The notes under the pieces: generated by a model | Databases searched by the model: none | What the model was told of the DNA's origin: nothing | What the model saw: only the letters and a program-made list of their open reading frames with translations | NCBI GenBank assembly: GCA_024280885.1 | Contig: JAJRPF010000016.1 | Span: 52,036 to 116,035 of the forward strand | Length of the DNA: 64,000 bases | From: Planctomycetota bacterium | Lineage (GTDB): Bacteria; Planctomycetota; JAJSAM01; JAJVHW01 | Direction: 5' to 3' | Shown: piece after piece, positions 1 to 9,321 of the stretch | Layout of the letters: the number at the start of each line of letters is the position of its first letter | Numbering within the stretch: position 1 is the stretch's first letter | Translations under genes and position numbers: made by a program

Positions 1-339
1 ATGCGGCGCATCCAACTGGGCGTTTCCGCCGCTCTTGGCGAGGGCATGCAGCGAGTGCTCGACGGCATCGAGCACGTTCTCGGCCCCGACGTCGGGCTTG
101 CGGGCACCATCTCCGTGAACGCGCCGGCGGCCCAAGAGCCCCGCTGGGACACGCTCCTCTCGGAGCTCGCGGAACTGCGCGACGAGGTCGAGCACTTCCG
201 CGAGGTCGATCCCGCGGCGGTGGCCGAGGCCGAGATCACGGCCTCGATCGAGATCGACGTCATCCCCGGCATCGACGTCCCGACGATGATGGACCCCGCG
301 GCGGTGCAGGACGAGGATACGGAACTCCTTCGCGATTAG
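1..339 (+). CDS. Hypothetical protein, possibly 5'-truncated by the window edge
   Basis: An open frame runs from the first base to a TAG at 337-339 and encodes 112 residues. The ATG at base 1 may be an internal methionine, because nothing upstream can be seen. The product is acidic. It has a predicted helical stretch around residues 55-75 rich in Glu, Arg and Leu, and a tail rich in Asp, Glu, Pro and Ile. I recognise no domain. Codon use matches the neighbouring genes, so it is likely real coding sequence. It is followed at 24 bases by the ArsR-methyltransferase gene in the same direction. Confidence 0.6.
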   Translation: MRRIQLGVSAALGEGMQRVLDGIEHVLGPDVGLAGTISVNAPAAQEPRWDTLLSELAELRDEVEHFREVDPAAVAEAEITASIEIDVIPGIDVPTMMDPAAVQDEDTELLRD

Positions 340-341
340 TT

Positions 342-361
342 CGTTAGTTGCCAAAATGACG
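342..361 (+). promoter_or_regulatory. Imperfect palindrome directly upstream of the ArsR-family gene
   Basis: The interval reads CGTTAGTT-GCC-AAAATGACG. The arms CGTTAGTT and (rc) CGTCATTT agree at 6 of 8 positions. It sits in a locally AT-rich patch that ends two bases before the ATG at 364. ArsR/SmtB proteins commonly bind such dyads and repress their own operon, so an operator is a reasonable guess. That role is inference; only the symmetry is seen. Confidence 0.3.
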
Positions 362-363
362 AA

Positions 364-1329
364 ATGAAAGCGATCGCCGCCGCGCTGCGGCTCCTGGGAG
401 ACGAGACGCGACTGCGTGCACTGCGTCTCCTCCGCCGTGAAGAACTGAACGCCGGTGAGCTGGCGCGCATTCTCGGGCTCGCCTCATCCGCCGTCTCACG
501 TCAAATGGCGATCCTGCGCGAGGCCGAACTCGTGGACGAGCGCCGCGTCGGGCGCTTCGCGTTCTTTCGCGCGGCCACGGACGCTGCGTCTCTGGACGGT
601 CTCTTCGCGCTCCTGGGAGATCGCGTGGACGAAGCCGACGACACGCACGGTGACCTCGCGCGGCTGCAGGATGTGCTGCGCACGCGTCGCGAGCGGCGGA
701 TGGCCGGGACCGGGGCGCAGCGTCCGTACGTCCCGGGGCGGTCGTGGGCGTCGTGGGCGCGCGTGGTCGGGATGCTCGTTCCGGGCGGGTTGCGGGCCGC
801 GGACCTCGGCTGCGGCGATGGCGCACTCGCGCTCGAGATCGCACGCTTCGCCGAGACGGTCGTCGGCGTGGATCGGCGCAAGGCGCTGGTCACGCGGGCG
901 CGCGCCGCCGCAAAGAAGGCGGGCGCGGCGAACGTGAAGTTCCGCGTCGCGGACATCGAGGCACTGCCGCTCGACGACGGCGCGTTCGACGCCGCTCTGC
1001 TCTCGCAATCGCTGCACGCAACGGAGGAACCCGTCGCCGCGCTGCGCGAAGCGGTGCGCGTTCTCGCACCCGGGGGGCGCCTGCTTGTGATGGAAGTGTT
1101 GCCGCACGACGAGGCGTGGGTGCGGGAGCGTCTCGGCCATACGCGCCAGGGGTTCGGCGCGAGCGAGTTGGAGTCGATGCTTCGCGACGCCGGATTGGAC
1201 GGCGTGACGGTGGCGAGCATGCCGGCGCGCGACGGCGACGCATTCCGCCCGGTGATTGCGTCCGGGACGATCTCGGGCGGCGCGGCGACAGCGCGTTTGC
1301 GTCGCCGCAACTCAGGAGTCGCACGATGA
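364..1329 (+). CDS. ArsR-family HTH regulator fused to a class I SAM-dependent methyltransferase
   Basis: The 321-residue protein has an N-terminal winged-helix ArsR domain (about 1-90) with the typical LRLLGDETRLRALRLL start and a recognition helix around SSAVSRQMAILREAEL. A Rossmann methyltransferase domain follows at about 135-275, with SAM motif I ADLGCGDGA near residue 147, the acidic VGVDRR end of strand 2, and the late motif LAPGGRLLVMEV. Fusions of this type are known next to methionine and SAM-cycle genes. Here the stop overlaps the start of metH by ATGA, so the two are translationally coupled. I infer a regulator that senses SAM or SAH, or methylates a small molecule, and controls metH. 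The ATG at 364 is preferred because the ATG at 355 runs into a stop after three codons. Confidence 0.88.
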   Translation: MKAIAAALRLLGDETRLRALRLLRREELNAGELARILGLASSAVSRQMAILREAELVDERRVGRFAFFRAATDAASLDGLFALLGDRVDEADDTHGDLARLQDVLRTRRERRMAGTGAQRPYVPGRSWASWARVVGMLVPGGLRAADLGCGDGALALEIARFAETVVGVDRRKALVTRARAAAKKAGAANVKFRVADIEALPLDDGAFDAALLSQSLHATEEPVAALREAVRVLAPGGRLLVMEVLPHDEAWVRERLGHTRQGFGASELESMLRDAGLDGVTVASMPARDGDAFRPVIASGTISGGAATARLRRRNSGVAR

Positions 1330-4300
1330 GCGCCGCACTGCCCTTCCTCCACCCCGAGCGTGCCGAAGCACTGATCGCGGCCCGCAACGAGCGCATCCTG
1401 ATCTTCGATGGCGCGATGGGCACAGCGCTCCAGGACGCCGACCTCACGATCGAAGACTTCGGCGGCGCGGAACTCGAGGGCTGCAACGAGAACCTCGTCT
1501 TCACGCGCCCTGACGTGATTCGGCGGGTGCACGACGACTACCTGGCGGCGGGTGCCGACATCATCGAGCCCGATACGTTCGGCGCGACCGATATCGTGCT
1601 CGCCGAGTACGGGTTGGAGGCGCGCGTGCGCGACCTCAACGTGACGGCGGCGCACATCGCACGGGAAGCGTGCACGGCCTTCGACACGCCGGAGCGGATG
1701 CGCTTCGTGGCGGGTTCGATCGGTCCGACGACCAAGGCGATCTCCGTCACGGGGGGCATTACGTTCGACGCGCTCCGGCAGGCGTTCCGGGATCAGGCGG
1801 CGGCACTCGTCGAGGGCGGCGTCGACCTGCTCCTCGTCGAGACGTCACAGGATACGCGCAACGTGAAGGCGGCTCTCCTCGGCATCCAGGAACTCTTCAC
1901 AGAGCTTGGCGCGCGTGTGCCGGTCATGGTGTCGTGCACGATCGAACCGACCGGGACGATGCTGGCCGGGCAAGGCGTCGAGGCGTTCTGGACGAGCATC
2001 TCGCACGTCGATCTCTTCGCGGTCGGCCTGAACTGCGCGACTGGTCCAGAGTTCATGACGGATCACGTCCGGAGCCTCTCCGCGCTGGCCCGGCATCCCG
2101 TCTCGTGCATCCCCAACGCGGGGCTCCCGAACGAGGACGGACTCTACGAACTGACGCCGGAGCAGTTGGCCGCTGCGCTACGCCGCTTCGCGGAACAGGG
2201 CTGGCTCAACGTCGTCGGCGGGTGTTGCGGCACGCGCCCCGCGCACATCAAGGCGGTTGTGGAGGCCATGCGCGGGCTCGCCCCGCGGGTGGCGCCGCAG
2301 CATCAGCGCACGTTGCTCTCCGGCATCGACTTCTTCGAGGCGACCGACGACAACCGGCCGATCTTGGTCGGCGAGCGGACCAACGTGATCGGGAGTCGCA
2401 AGTTCAAGCGGTTGATCGTGGAGGAGCGCTTCGAAGAGGCGGCGGAGATCGGCCGGGCGCAGGTGAAGAACGGTGCGCAGTTGGTGGACGTCTGTCTCGC
2501 CAATCCGGATCGCGAAGAGCTCGAGGATACCGACCGCTTCCTCGCCGAGGCGATCAAGAAGGTGAAGGCGCCGTTCGTCATCGACTCGACGGACGTCGCC
2601 GTGATCGAGCGCGCACTCACGTGGTGCCAGGGGAAGGCGCTCATCAACTCGATCAACCTCGAGGACGGCGAGGATCGCTTCGAGCAGGTCGTGCCGCTGG
2701 CACTCAAGTACGGCGCCGCGCTCGTGGTCGGCTGCATCGACGAGGACCCGGATCAGGGCATGGGTGTCACGCGGCAGCGGAAGCTTGAGATCGCGCGGCG
2801 GAGCCATCAGTTGCTCACCGAGAGGTACGGCGTGCGAGAAGAAGACATCGTCTTTGACCCGCTCGTGTTCCCGTGCGCGACGGGCGCGGCAGAGTACATG
2901 GGCAGTGGTGTCGAGACCATCGAGGGCGTGCGGTTGATCGACCACGCGTTCCCGAATTGCCGCACGATCCTCGGCGTCAGCAACGTCAGCTTCGGGTTGC
3001 CGCTCGCCGGGCGCGAAGTGCTGAACGCGGTCTTTCTCTACCACTGCACGAAGGCGGGGCTCGACCTCGCGATCGTCAACTCCGAGAAGCTCGAGCGCTA
3101 TGCGTCGATCCCGGACGACGAGCGCAAGCTGGCGGAGGACTTGCTCTGGGATCGCGGTGACGACTCGATTGCGGCGTTCGCCGCCCACTTCAAGGGTCGC
3201 AAGTCGCACGAGCAGCGCGTGGACAAGGCCACCCTCTCGGTGCCCGAGCGGATCTCACTCTGTGTGGTCGAGGGCACAAAGGAGGGCCTCACCGACGCGC
3301 TCGATCAGCAGATGGCCGACGGCCTGACCCCGCTCGAGATCGTCAACGGTCCGCTGATGACGGGCATGGACGAGGTGGGCCGGCTCTTCGCGACGAACGA
3401 GTTGATCGTGGCCGAGGTCCTGCAGAGCGCCGAGGCAATGAAGGCCGCCGTCACGCATCTCGAGCCACACATGGAGCAGGGGGAAGTCGTCGCGAAGGGA
3501 CGCATTCTGCTCGCAACCGTGAAGGGCGACGTCCACGACATCGGCAAGAACCTCGTCGATATCATCCTGTCGAATAACGGCTTCGACGTGGTCAACCTGG
3601 GCATCAAGGTGCCGCCCGCGGCGCTCGTCGCGGCAGTGCGCGAGCACGCGCCCGATGCGATCGGTCTCTCCGGCCTGCTCGTGAAGTCGGCGCAGCAGAT
3701 GATCGCGACAGCCGAGGACCTACGCGCGGCCGGGATCTCCACGCCCATCCTGGTGGGGGGCGCGGCGCTCTCGCGCAACTTCACGGTGAAGCGGATCAGC
3801 CCGGCGTACGGCGACGGGCTCGTGCTCTACGCCCGCGATGCGATGAACGGTCTGGCGCTGATGGAGCGCGTGATGAAACCCGACGAGCGCCCGGCTCTGG
3901 AGACGATCGCCGCCGAGTCAGAAGGACGCGCACCGCCGATGGAAGTGGTCGCCGAGTCGGCCGAGGCGCCCGCAGTGCGCAGCGCCGACGTGCGCCTCGA
4001 CGTCGGCATCCCGGCGCCCCCGGATACGGATGGACACGTCGACGAGTTCGAGGATCTCGACGCGCTGTGGGACTGGATCAACCCGGCCATGCTCTACGGA
4101 CGTCACATGGGGCTGAAGGGGGCGGCGCGCAAGATCGCGACCGACGATCCGAAGGCGCGCAAGGTCGTAGCGGCGATCGACGACGTGAAGCAGCTCGCGC
4201 GCGACGGGGCACTGCACGTGCGCGCAATCTGGCGCTACTTCGAGGCGGAAGCCGACGGCAATGACCTCGTGCTCTACGGCGACGATGGTGCCGAAACCGC

Positions 4301-4790
4301 GCGCCTCACGCTGCCGCGCCAGCGCCGCGCGAACGGTCTCTGTCTCCCCGACTACGTTCTGCCGCGTGACGGCGCGCGACGGGATCACGTCGCGGTCTTC
4401 GTGACCACCGCGGGCGACGGCATCCGCGAGATCGCCGCCGATCTGAAGGAGCGCGGGGAGTACGTGCGCTGTCACGCGCTGCAGGCGCTCGCCATCGAGT
4501 CGGCGGAGGCGGCGGCCGAGTTCCTGCACGCCGGCCTGCGCGCGGCGTGGGGCTTTCCCGACCCTGACGACATGACGATGATGCAGCGCTATCAGGCGCG
4601 CTATCGCGGTAACCGCTACTCGCCGGGCTATCCCGCCTGTCCGGCCCTCGAACTGCAAGAGGACGTCTTCCGTCTGCTCCGTCCGGAGCGGATCGGCGTC
4701 AGCCTGACCGACGGGTACATGATGGAGCCCGAGGCCAGCGTCTCCGCGCTTGTGTTCCACCATCCGGATGCGGCCTACTTCTCGGTGTAG
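1326..4790 (+). CDS. metH: Cobalamin-dependent methionine synthase MetH
   Basis: The 1154-residue enzyme transfers a methyl group from 5-methyltetrahydrofolate via cobalamin to homocysteine, making methionine in the cytoplasm. All four modules are visible. The homocysteine-binding barrel (about 1-320) has zinc ligands C237 and C300/C301 in the motifs GLNCATGP and VGGCCGTRP. The pterin-binding barrel spans about 335-620. The cap plus B12-binding module has DVHDIGKN with the lower-ligand H737. The C-terminal SAM-binding reactivation domain (about 890-1154) contains RGNRYSPGYPACP. Length is slightly below that of E. coli MetH (1227 aa). The start at 1326 overlaps the ArsR-methyltransferase stop; the frame stays open upstream, but similarity begins here. 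No cobalamin riboswitch was seen upstream, so control by the coupled regulator is the likelier mode. Confidence 0.97.
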   Translation: MSAALPFLHPERAEALIAARNERILIFDGAMGTALQDADLTIEDFGGAELEGCNENLVFTRPDVIRRVHDDYLAAGADIIEPDTFGATDIVLAEYGLEARVRDLNVTAAHIAREACTAFDTPERMRFVAGSIGPTTKAISVTGGITFDALRQAFRDQAAALVEGGVDLLLVETSQDTRNVKAALLGIQELFTELGARVPVMVSCTIEPTGTMLAGQGVEAFWTSISHVDLFAVGLNCATGPEFMTDHVRSLSALARHPVSCIPNAGLPNEDGLYELTPEQLAAALRRFAEQGWLNVVGGCCGTRPAHIKAVVEAMRGLAPRVAPQHQRTLLSGIDFFEATDDNRPILVGERTNVIGSRKFKRLIVEERFEEAAEIGRAQVKNGAQLVDVCLANPDREELEDTDRFLAEAIKKVKAPFVIDSTDVAVIERALTWCQGKALINSINLEDGEDRFEQVVPLALKYGAALVVGCIDEDPDQGMGVTRQRKLEIARRSHQLLTERYGVREEDIVFDPLVFPCATGAAEYMGSGVETIEGVRLIDHAFPNCRTILGVSNVSFGLPLAGREVLNAVFLYHCTKAGLDLAIVNSEKLERYASIPDDERKLAEDLLWDRGDDSIAAFAAHFKGRKSHEQRVDKATLSVPERISLCVVEGTKEGLTDALDQQMADGLTPLEIVNGPLMTGMDEVGRLFATNELIVAEVLQSAEAMKAAVTHLEPHMEQGEVVAKGRILLATVKGDVHDIGKNLVDIILSNNGFDVVNLGIKVPPAALVAAVREHAPDAIGLSGLLVKSAQQMIATAEDLRAAGISTPILVGGAALSRNFTVKRISPAYGDGLVLYARDAMNGLALMERVMKPDERPALETIAAESEGRAPPMEVVAESAEAPAVRSADVRLDVGIPAPPDTDGHVDEFEDLDALWDWINPAMLYGRHMGLKGAARKIATDDPKARKVVAAIDDVKQLARDGALHVRAIWRYFEAEADGNDLVLYGDDGAETARLTLPRQRRANGLCLPDYVLPRDGARRDHVAVFVTTAGDGIREIAADLKERGEYVRCHALQALAIESAEAAAEFLHAGLRAAWGFPDPDDMTMMQRYQARYRGNRYSPGYPACPALELQEDVFRLLRPERIGVSLTDGYMMEPEASVSALVFHHPDAAYFSV

Positions 4791-4895
4791 CGATCCGTCG
4801 ACCGATTCCCGCCCTCGCGGCATCCTCTCCGTGACCGAAGAACTTGCGTCACGCGCGCCGGTTTCAGACGTCGGATGAGAGCCATGACGAGAGTA

Positions 4896-4921
4896 GCGCC
4901 GCACACCGGGAGTGGCGGCGC
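4896..4921 (+). terminator. GC-rich hairpin between metH and the giant repeat protein
   Basis: GCGCCGC (4896-4902) pairs perfectly with GCGGCGC (4915-4921), and the stem continues with CAC/GTG after a one-base bulge. There is no T-run. It lies 105 bases after the metH stop and 19 bases before the next ATG. It could be a factor-assisted terminator for metH or a leader hairpin of the downstream gene. Confidence 0.35.
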
Positions 4922-4940
4922 GCACGAGCGAGGGTGACCC

Positions 4941-7900
4941 ATGAAGCGTATTCCGATTGTATTGGCCCTGTTGTTGGTGGTGGCCGTCTGTGGCATCACC
5001 GCCTGGTTCGCGTTGCAGGACGTGGATGTCGCCTCGACGCCTCCGGAGGCTGCCGAGACGGAAGACGGGGTCGATGAAACGGCAACCGAGCCGGAATCGG
5101 ACTCCGCCCGGACGGCCAAGGCGGCGGAGAGCGGGCGCAAGCGCGTCTCGGTTGCTGCCGACGCGGAGAACGCAGCGGCGAGCGCCGTCGTCGGTCGCAT
5201 CGTCTACGAGGATGTCGGCGTCGCGGGAGCGCGCATTGAGGCCTACGCCGCGCCGGAAGGCGAGTTCGACGAACGTCTCGCGCGGGCGAGAGAGATCTTC
5301 GGTGATCTCTTCACGGAAGAGGAATTGAAGGGGCTCGAAGGCCGCTTCGGTGGACGGCGCACCCGCAGTCGCGTGTCGGTCACCGCGTCGAACGATGAGG
5401 CGAGCGCTGACGAACCGAGCGCCGATGAACAGCGCCCCGCATCCGGCGGCAGCGTCAGCATCTCGGTCGGCTCGCGCGACGGCGTTCAGGTGAACGGCGA
5501 ACTCGCCGACATCGACCTCGAGAGCGATGACGCGCAGGACGCGATGGGCGCCGGTATGGAGATGGCGGGACGCATGTTCAGCGATCCGTCGTTCCTCGAG
5601 AAGGCGATGGACGTCGGTCGCCTCGAGACCGCCGGTTTCGAGCGCGACGCTGACTGGCCGCGCGTTGGCGTCGCGACCACCGACGCCGAGGGGCGCTTCC
5701 GCATCGAGGATCTGCCCGATGGAAATGTCGAGCTGCGCGTTCGCGCCTCGGGGTACGTGCGTCAGAAGCAGCGTGTCGATGTCGGTAGCACAGACGTCGC
5801 GATCGACATGCACAAGGGCGCCTTGCTTGAGGGAGTCGTCGTCAGTGGCGGTCAGCCGATCGCTGGTGCGTCGGTGCGGACGAAGACCGCGACTCTGACG
5901 ACCGATGGCACAGGCGGGTTCCGGCTCGACGGTGCGCGGACCCCGCGCGAGAGCTTGCTCGTTTCGGCGCCGGGTTTCGTGACGGCCGGAGTCTCGGTCC
6001 CGCTCACGCTGAATGCCGATGGCCAGGCTTCGAGTGGTCAGTCGACCAACGAACTCGTCACGGTCGAGTTGGAACGCGCCGCCATCATTCGCGGCGTCGT
6101 CCTCTCCAACGACGGAGCACCTCTCGCGGGCGCCACGGTGCGCGTGACGAAGGGCTCCTCCGGCTTCAACCCGATGGCCTTCATGGAACTCGCGCAGCGG
6201 AATAATGTGAAGCCGCCTCGCGTCTCCGTCGAGACCGACGCCAACGGCATGTTCGAGATCGACGGCATCCCGGGCGGCACCGTCAAACTCGCCGCCGAGA
6301 TGGCCGGTTTTCTGACCGAGGTCACCGACTCTCTGACAGTGACAGCTGGCGAGTCCACCGTGGGTGTGGAGCTGCGGCTGACGCGCGAGTCCACGGTCAC
6401 CGGGCGTGTGATCGGGCCGGACGGCGCGCCCGTTGCAAACGCCACGGTCAAGGTGGCGCTCGACAAGCCGAAGGGCATGGGCGCCATGATTGCCGGGATG
6501 TTCGGCGGCTCGTGGGCGCGCGGCACGACAGCCGACGACGGGACGTACACGGTCGGCGGGCTGCGGAGCGGTGAACGCAAGGTACGCGTGGAGACGAAGC
6601 TCTATCTGCACGCCGAGGCGACAGCGGTCGTTCCCGACGAGGCGTCCGTCGCCCAGGACTTCACGCTGCGTCCGGGGTACACCGTCTTGGGGCGCGTGCT
6701 CTCTCCGACGGGTGATCCGGTCGGCGGTGCGCGCGTCGGTGTGAAGTGGGCCACCGCGAAGAGTACCGGCAACCCGATGGCCGCGATGATGGGCGGCATG
6801 TCCGGCCCCGATGCCCGCGTGACGGCCGACGACGAAGGGCGCTTCGAATTCACCGGTCTGCAAGACGGGCCGTACGACCTGACCGCCTCGTCCGACGCCC
6901 ACCTCGACGGCACTCTGGATGAGGTCGTGGCCGGTGCGACAGAGATCACCGTCCAATTGCGCGCGGCGGCGTCCATTGCCGGCCGTGTCGTTGACGTCGA
7001 CGGCAACCCCGTTCCGGGCGCGTGGGTCCATCGCAAGGGCGGGCCGAAGAAGAAGGGCGCCAACCCGTTCATGGCGATGCTCTCCCAGGGGCCCAAGGTG
7101 CTCACCGACGCCGACGGTAACTTCGTCCTGCCGAAGTTGGAGCCGGGTCGCTACCAGCTCTTCTCGCGGCGTGAGAGCTACGCCGAGAGCGAGACGCAGA
7201 AGATCGAGCTCGCCGAGGGCGAGAAAGTCAAAGACGTCGAGCTGATGCTGCGCGTGGGCGAGACCATCTCCGGGACGGTCGTGACGCGTGGCGACGGCGG
7301 GGCCGTCGAGGGCGCGCTCGTCTACGTCACTCCCGGCGCTGCGCTGAACTTCAACCCGATGGACGCCGTGGACATGGACCCGCGCGCGCCCGCCAATTCG
7401 ATCAGTACGAAGACTGATGCGCAGGGCGGATTCACACTGAAGGGCCTGACGCCCGGGAACGTGACGATCGAGGTGCGCCACTCTGACTTCGCACCGGCAT
7501 CGCTGGCGCGGATCGCGGTTCCCGGTACCGACGTCGTGATCGAGATCGGTACCGGTGGAGTGGTCGAGGGCGTGGTCACCGACAAGTCGGGGAATGCCCA
7601 GTCGGGCACGTCGATCATCCTCTCCGGTGGCGCGATGGGCTTTGGTCGTACGAAGACGGCGTCCACCGACGCGAACGGCTTCTACCGAATGGAGCGGGTT
7701 GTCCCCGGTTCCTACAACATCATGAAGATGGGCGGAGACGCCATGTTCGGGATGGACGGGATGGCGCCGATCGTCGTGCGCGAAGGCGAGACGACGGTGA
7801 AGGACTTCCGCGCGAAGGCGGGCGGCGGCAGCGGTGTCCGGGGTGGAGTCATGCGCGACGGCAAGCCGCTCGAGGGCGCCATGGTGGTGCTCTCCGGCGG

Positions 7901-8906
7901 CTCGGTTGGGATGAAGATGGCGTCGTCTGCCGCAGATGGTTCCTTCACGTTCGAGGATGTTCCGGCGGGTACCTACACCGTCAGCGTGCAGGCCGATCTC
8001 ATGGGCGGCGGCACGTCAACCCAGGAGATCGTGATCGACGAGGACGGCAACTCGAGCGACGTCCAGCTCGAGTTGACCTCCCTCTCGCTCGAAGGGCGCG
8101 TGATCGACGGCGAAACGGGCGACGGCGTCGGCTTCGCCCAGGTGGTCCTCTTCGATCCTGCCGGTGGAGCCATGACCTCGATCGAGGAGATCATGCGCAA
8201 TCAGCGCGGGCAGGCGATGACTGACGAGAAGGGGCGCTTCACCATCACGGGCGTCGCGAAGGGGACGTTTTCGATGCGCGTCTCGGCCGATGGGTACGCC
8301 GAGGCGACGCAGGATGGCGTGTCCGCTGGCGCCGCCGGGATCGTGGTGCGCCTGACGCGTGGCGTCGAATTCGAGGTCACGGTTCTCGGGCCGGACAACG
8401 AGCCCGTGACGGGCGCGACGGTCACCGCACGCGACGCAGCGTCCGGGCGCGAGACGTCGGCGATCGGCATGGGAGCGCTGCGAAGCGCGACCGACACAGC
8501 CGGTGTCGCGACGCTGCGACTTTCTCCCGGCAGCTACACGATCGTCGCTGAGAGTGCGGCCTGGCCGACCGGCACCGCCGACGTGGATACCGCCCGCGGC
8601 TCCGTCATCATCCGCCTGGAACGCGGCGGGGCGATCGATGTGACGGTGCGCAAGGACGGTCGACCGCTGGCTGGCGCGCGTGTCAGAGTCCTCGATGAGG
8701 CTGGCCAGGAGATCGCGCCGCGCGTGTCCATGAGCAACTTCATGGGGAGCGGGCTGACCACCGACTCGGCAGGCCGCGCGGTGCGCGAGGGGCTTCCCGA
8801 GGGGCGGCTGACTGTCGTCGTCACACTCGCCGATGGAACGACGGAGAAGCAGGTCGTGGAGGTCCGCCGCGGCGCGACCGCGACCATCACGATCGACGCT
8901 CAGTAA
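4941..8906 (+). CDS. Membrane-anchored giant protein of carboxypeptidase-regulatory-like (CarboxypepD_reg) repeats
   Basis: The 1321-residue product begins with a signal or anchor helix (about 4-26, IPIVLALLLVVAVCGIT) and an Asp/Glu/Ala-rich spacer. About a dozen beta-sandwich modules follow. Each carries the pattern G-x-V-x-D-x-x-G-x-P-V-x-G-A-x-V followed by T-D-x-x-G-x-F-x-(I/L)-x-x-L-x-x-G. Such modules are structural prealbumin-like folds on exported proteins. Several modules carry a loop rich in methionine, glycine and proline (around residues 410, 510, 610, 707, 804, 933 and 1076), for example NPMAAMMGGMSGP. No catalytic domain is seen, so an adhesive or structural envelope role is inferred. 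The start has a good ribosome site, GAGGGTGACCC. It is related in architecture to the gene at 11318-15217. Confidence 0.85.
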   Translation: MKRIPIVLALLLVVAVCGITAWFALQDVDVASTPPEAAETEDGVDETATEPESDSARTAKAAESGRKRVSVAADAENAAASAVVGRIVYEDVGVAGARIEAYAAPEGEFDERLARAREIFGDLFTEEELKGLEGRFGGRRTRSRVSVTASNDEASADEPSADEQRPASGGSVSISVGSRDGVQVNGELADIDLESDDAQDAMGAGMEMAGRMFSDPSFLEKAMDVGRLETAGFERDADWPRVGVATTDAEGRFRIEDLPDGNVELRVRASGYVRQKQRVDVGSTDVAIDMHKGALLEGVVVSGGQPIAGASVRTKTATLTTDGTGGFRLDGARTPRESLLVSAPGFVTAGVSVPLTLNADGQASSGQSTNELVTVELERAAIIRGVVLSNDGAPLAGATVRVTKGSSGFNPMAFMELAQRNNVKPPRVSVETDANGMFEIDGIPGGTVKLAAEMAGFLTEVTDSLTVTAGESTVGVELRLTRESTVTGRVIGPDGAPVANATVKVALDKPKGMGAMIAGMFGGSWARGTTADDGTYTVGGLRSGERKVRVETKLYLHAEATAVVPDEASVAQDFTLRPGYTVLGRVLSPTGDPVGGARVGVKWATAKSTGNPMAAMMGGMSGPDARVTADDEGRFEFTGLQDGPYDLTASSDAHLDGTLDEVVAGATEITVQLRAAASIAGRVVDVDGNPVPGAWVHRKGGPKKKGANPFMAMLSQGPKVLTDADGNFVLPKLEPGRYQLFSRRESYAESETQKIELAEGEKVKDVELMLRVGETISGTVVTRGDGGAVEGALVYVTPGAALNFNPMDAVDMDPRAPANSISTKTDAQGGFTLKGLTPGNVTIEVRHSDFAPASLARIAVPGTDVVIEIGTGGVVEGVVTDKSGNAQSGTSIILSGGAMGFGRTKTASTDANGFYRMERVVPGSYNIMKMGGDAMFGMDGMAPIVVREGETTVKDFRAKAGGGSGVRGGVMRDGKPLEGAMVVLSGGSVGMKMASSAADGSFTFEDVPAGTYTVSVQADLMGGGTSTQEIVIDEDGNSSDVQLELTSLSLEGRVIDGETGDGVGFAQVVLFDPAGGAMTSIEEIMRNQRGQAMTDEKGRFTITGVAKGTFSMRVSADGYAEATQDGVSAGAAGIVVRLTRGVEFEVTVLGPDNEPVTGATVTARDAASGRETSAIGMGALRSATDTAGVATLRLSPGSYTIVAESAAWPTGTADVDTARGSVIIRLERGGAIDVTVRKDGRPLAGARVRVLDEAGQEIAPRVSMSNFMGSGLTTDSAGRAVREGLPEGRLTVVVTLADGTTEKQVVEVRRGATATITIDAQ

Positions 8907-8998
8907 TCGTCGGCGGAAGGCCGCTGCGAGCCTGAACGGCGGTATGGCGAATCCTGACCCTTGAAGTCGGGTGCCCCTTTCTGACACAACGAGGGGCC

Positions 8999-9259
8999 GT
9001 GCGCACGCCACCCACTCGCCGACCCAGAAGACGCTTCGCTGGCGGCGTCCTAGTCTGGGGGCTTGGCCTCACGGCTGCATCGCTCGGAGCAGCCCTGCTC
9101 TTGCTGACGGTCACGCAGCGATCGCTCGGCATCTTCGCGTGGAGCGGCGGCACCGGTGATTTCCCGTGGGTAGGCGCCGCCGTGAGCCTGGCCGCGCTGC
9201 CCTTCGTGGCAATCATCTTCGCCATCTGGGCCCGCGTGGCCCTGCGCACGTCCCACTGA
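8999..9259 (+). CDS. Small two-helix membrane protein, unknown function
   Basis: The 86-residue product starts at a GTG preceded by GAGGGG at good spacing. An Arg/Pro-rich N-terminus (RTPPTRRPRRRF) leads into two hydrophobic segments at about 15-38 and 55-77, which suggests a positive-inside topology with both ends in the cytoplasm. No family is recognised. It stands alone between the giant repeat protein and a convergent lipoprotein operon. Coding status is supported by the ribosome site and the clean hydrophobic pattern, not by recognised similarity. Confidence 0.6.
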   Translation: MRTPPTRRPRRRFAGGVLVWGLGLTAASLGAALLLLTVTQRSLGIFAWSGGTGDFPWVGAAVSLAALPFVAIIFAIWARVALRTSH

Positions 9260-9286
9260 GTTGATCAGCGTCACCGTCGGTGGCGC

Positions 9287-9312
9287 GGCGGCGCAGCCTG
9301 CTCAGCGCCGCC
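9287..9312. terminator. Candidate bidirectional terminator between convergent genes
   Basis: GGCGGCGC (9287-9294) and GCGCCGCC (9305-9312) form a perfect 8-bp GC stem around a 10-base loop. It lies in the 62-base gap between convergent genes ending at 9259 and 9322. No T-tract is present on either side. Confidence 0.45.
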
Positions 9313-9321
9313 CCGGCGCGC

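Noticed and set aside
1326..1329. Cobalamin or SAM riboswitch in front of metH
   Set aside because: There is no untranslated leader before metH (ATGA overlap), and no riboswitch-like conserved box was found before 364.
3918..7481. Very long open frame (1187 codons) on the minus strand opposite metH and the repeat protein
   Set aside because: It is antisense to two well-supported genes and its composition (Arg/His/Asp-rich, no domain) is the usual product of high third-position GC on the opposite strand.
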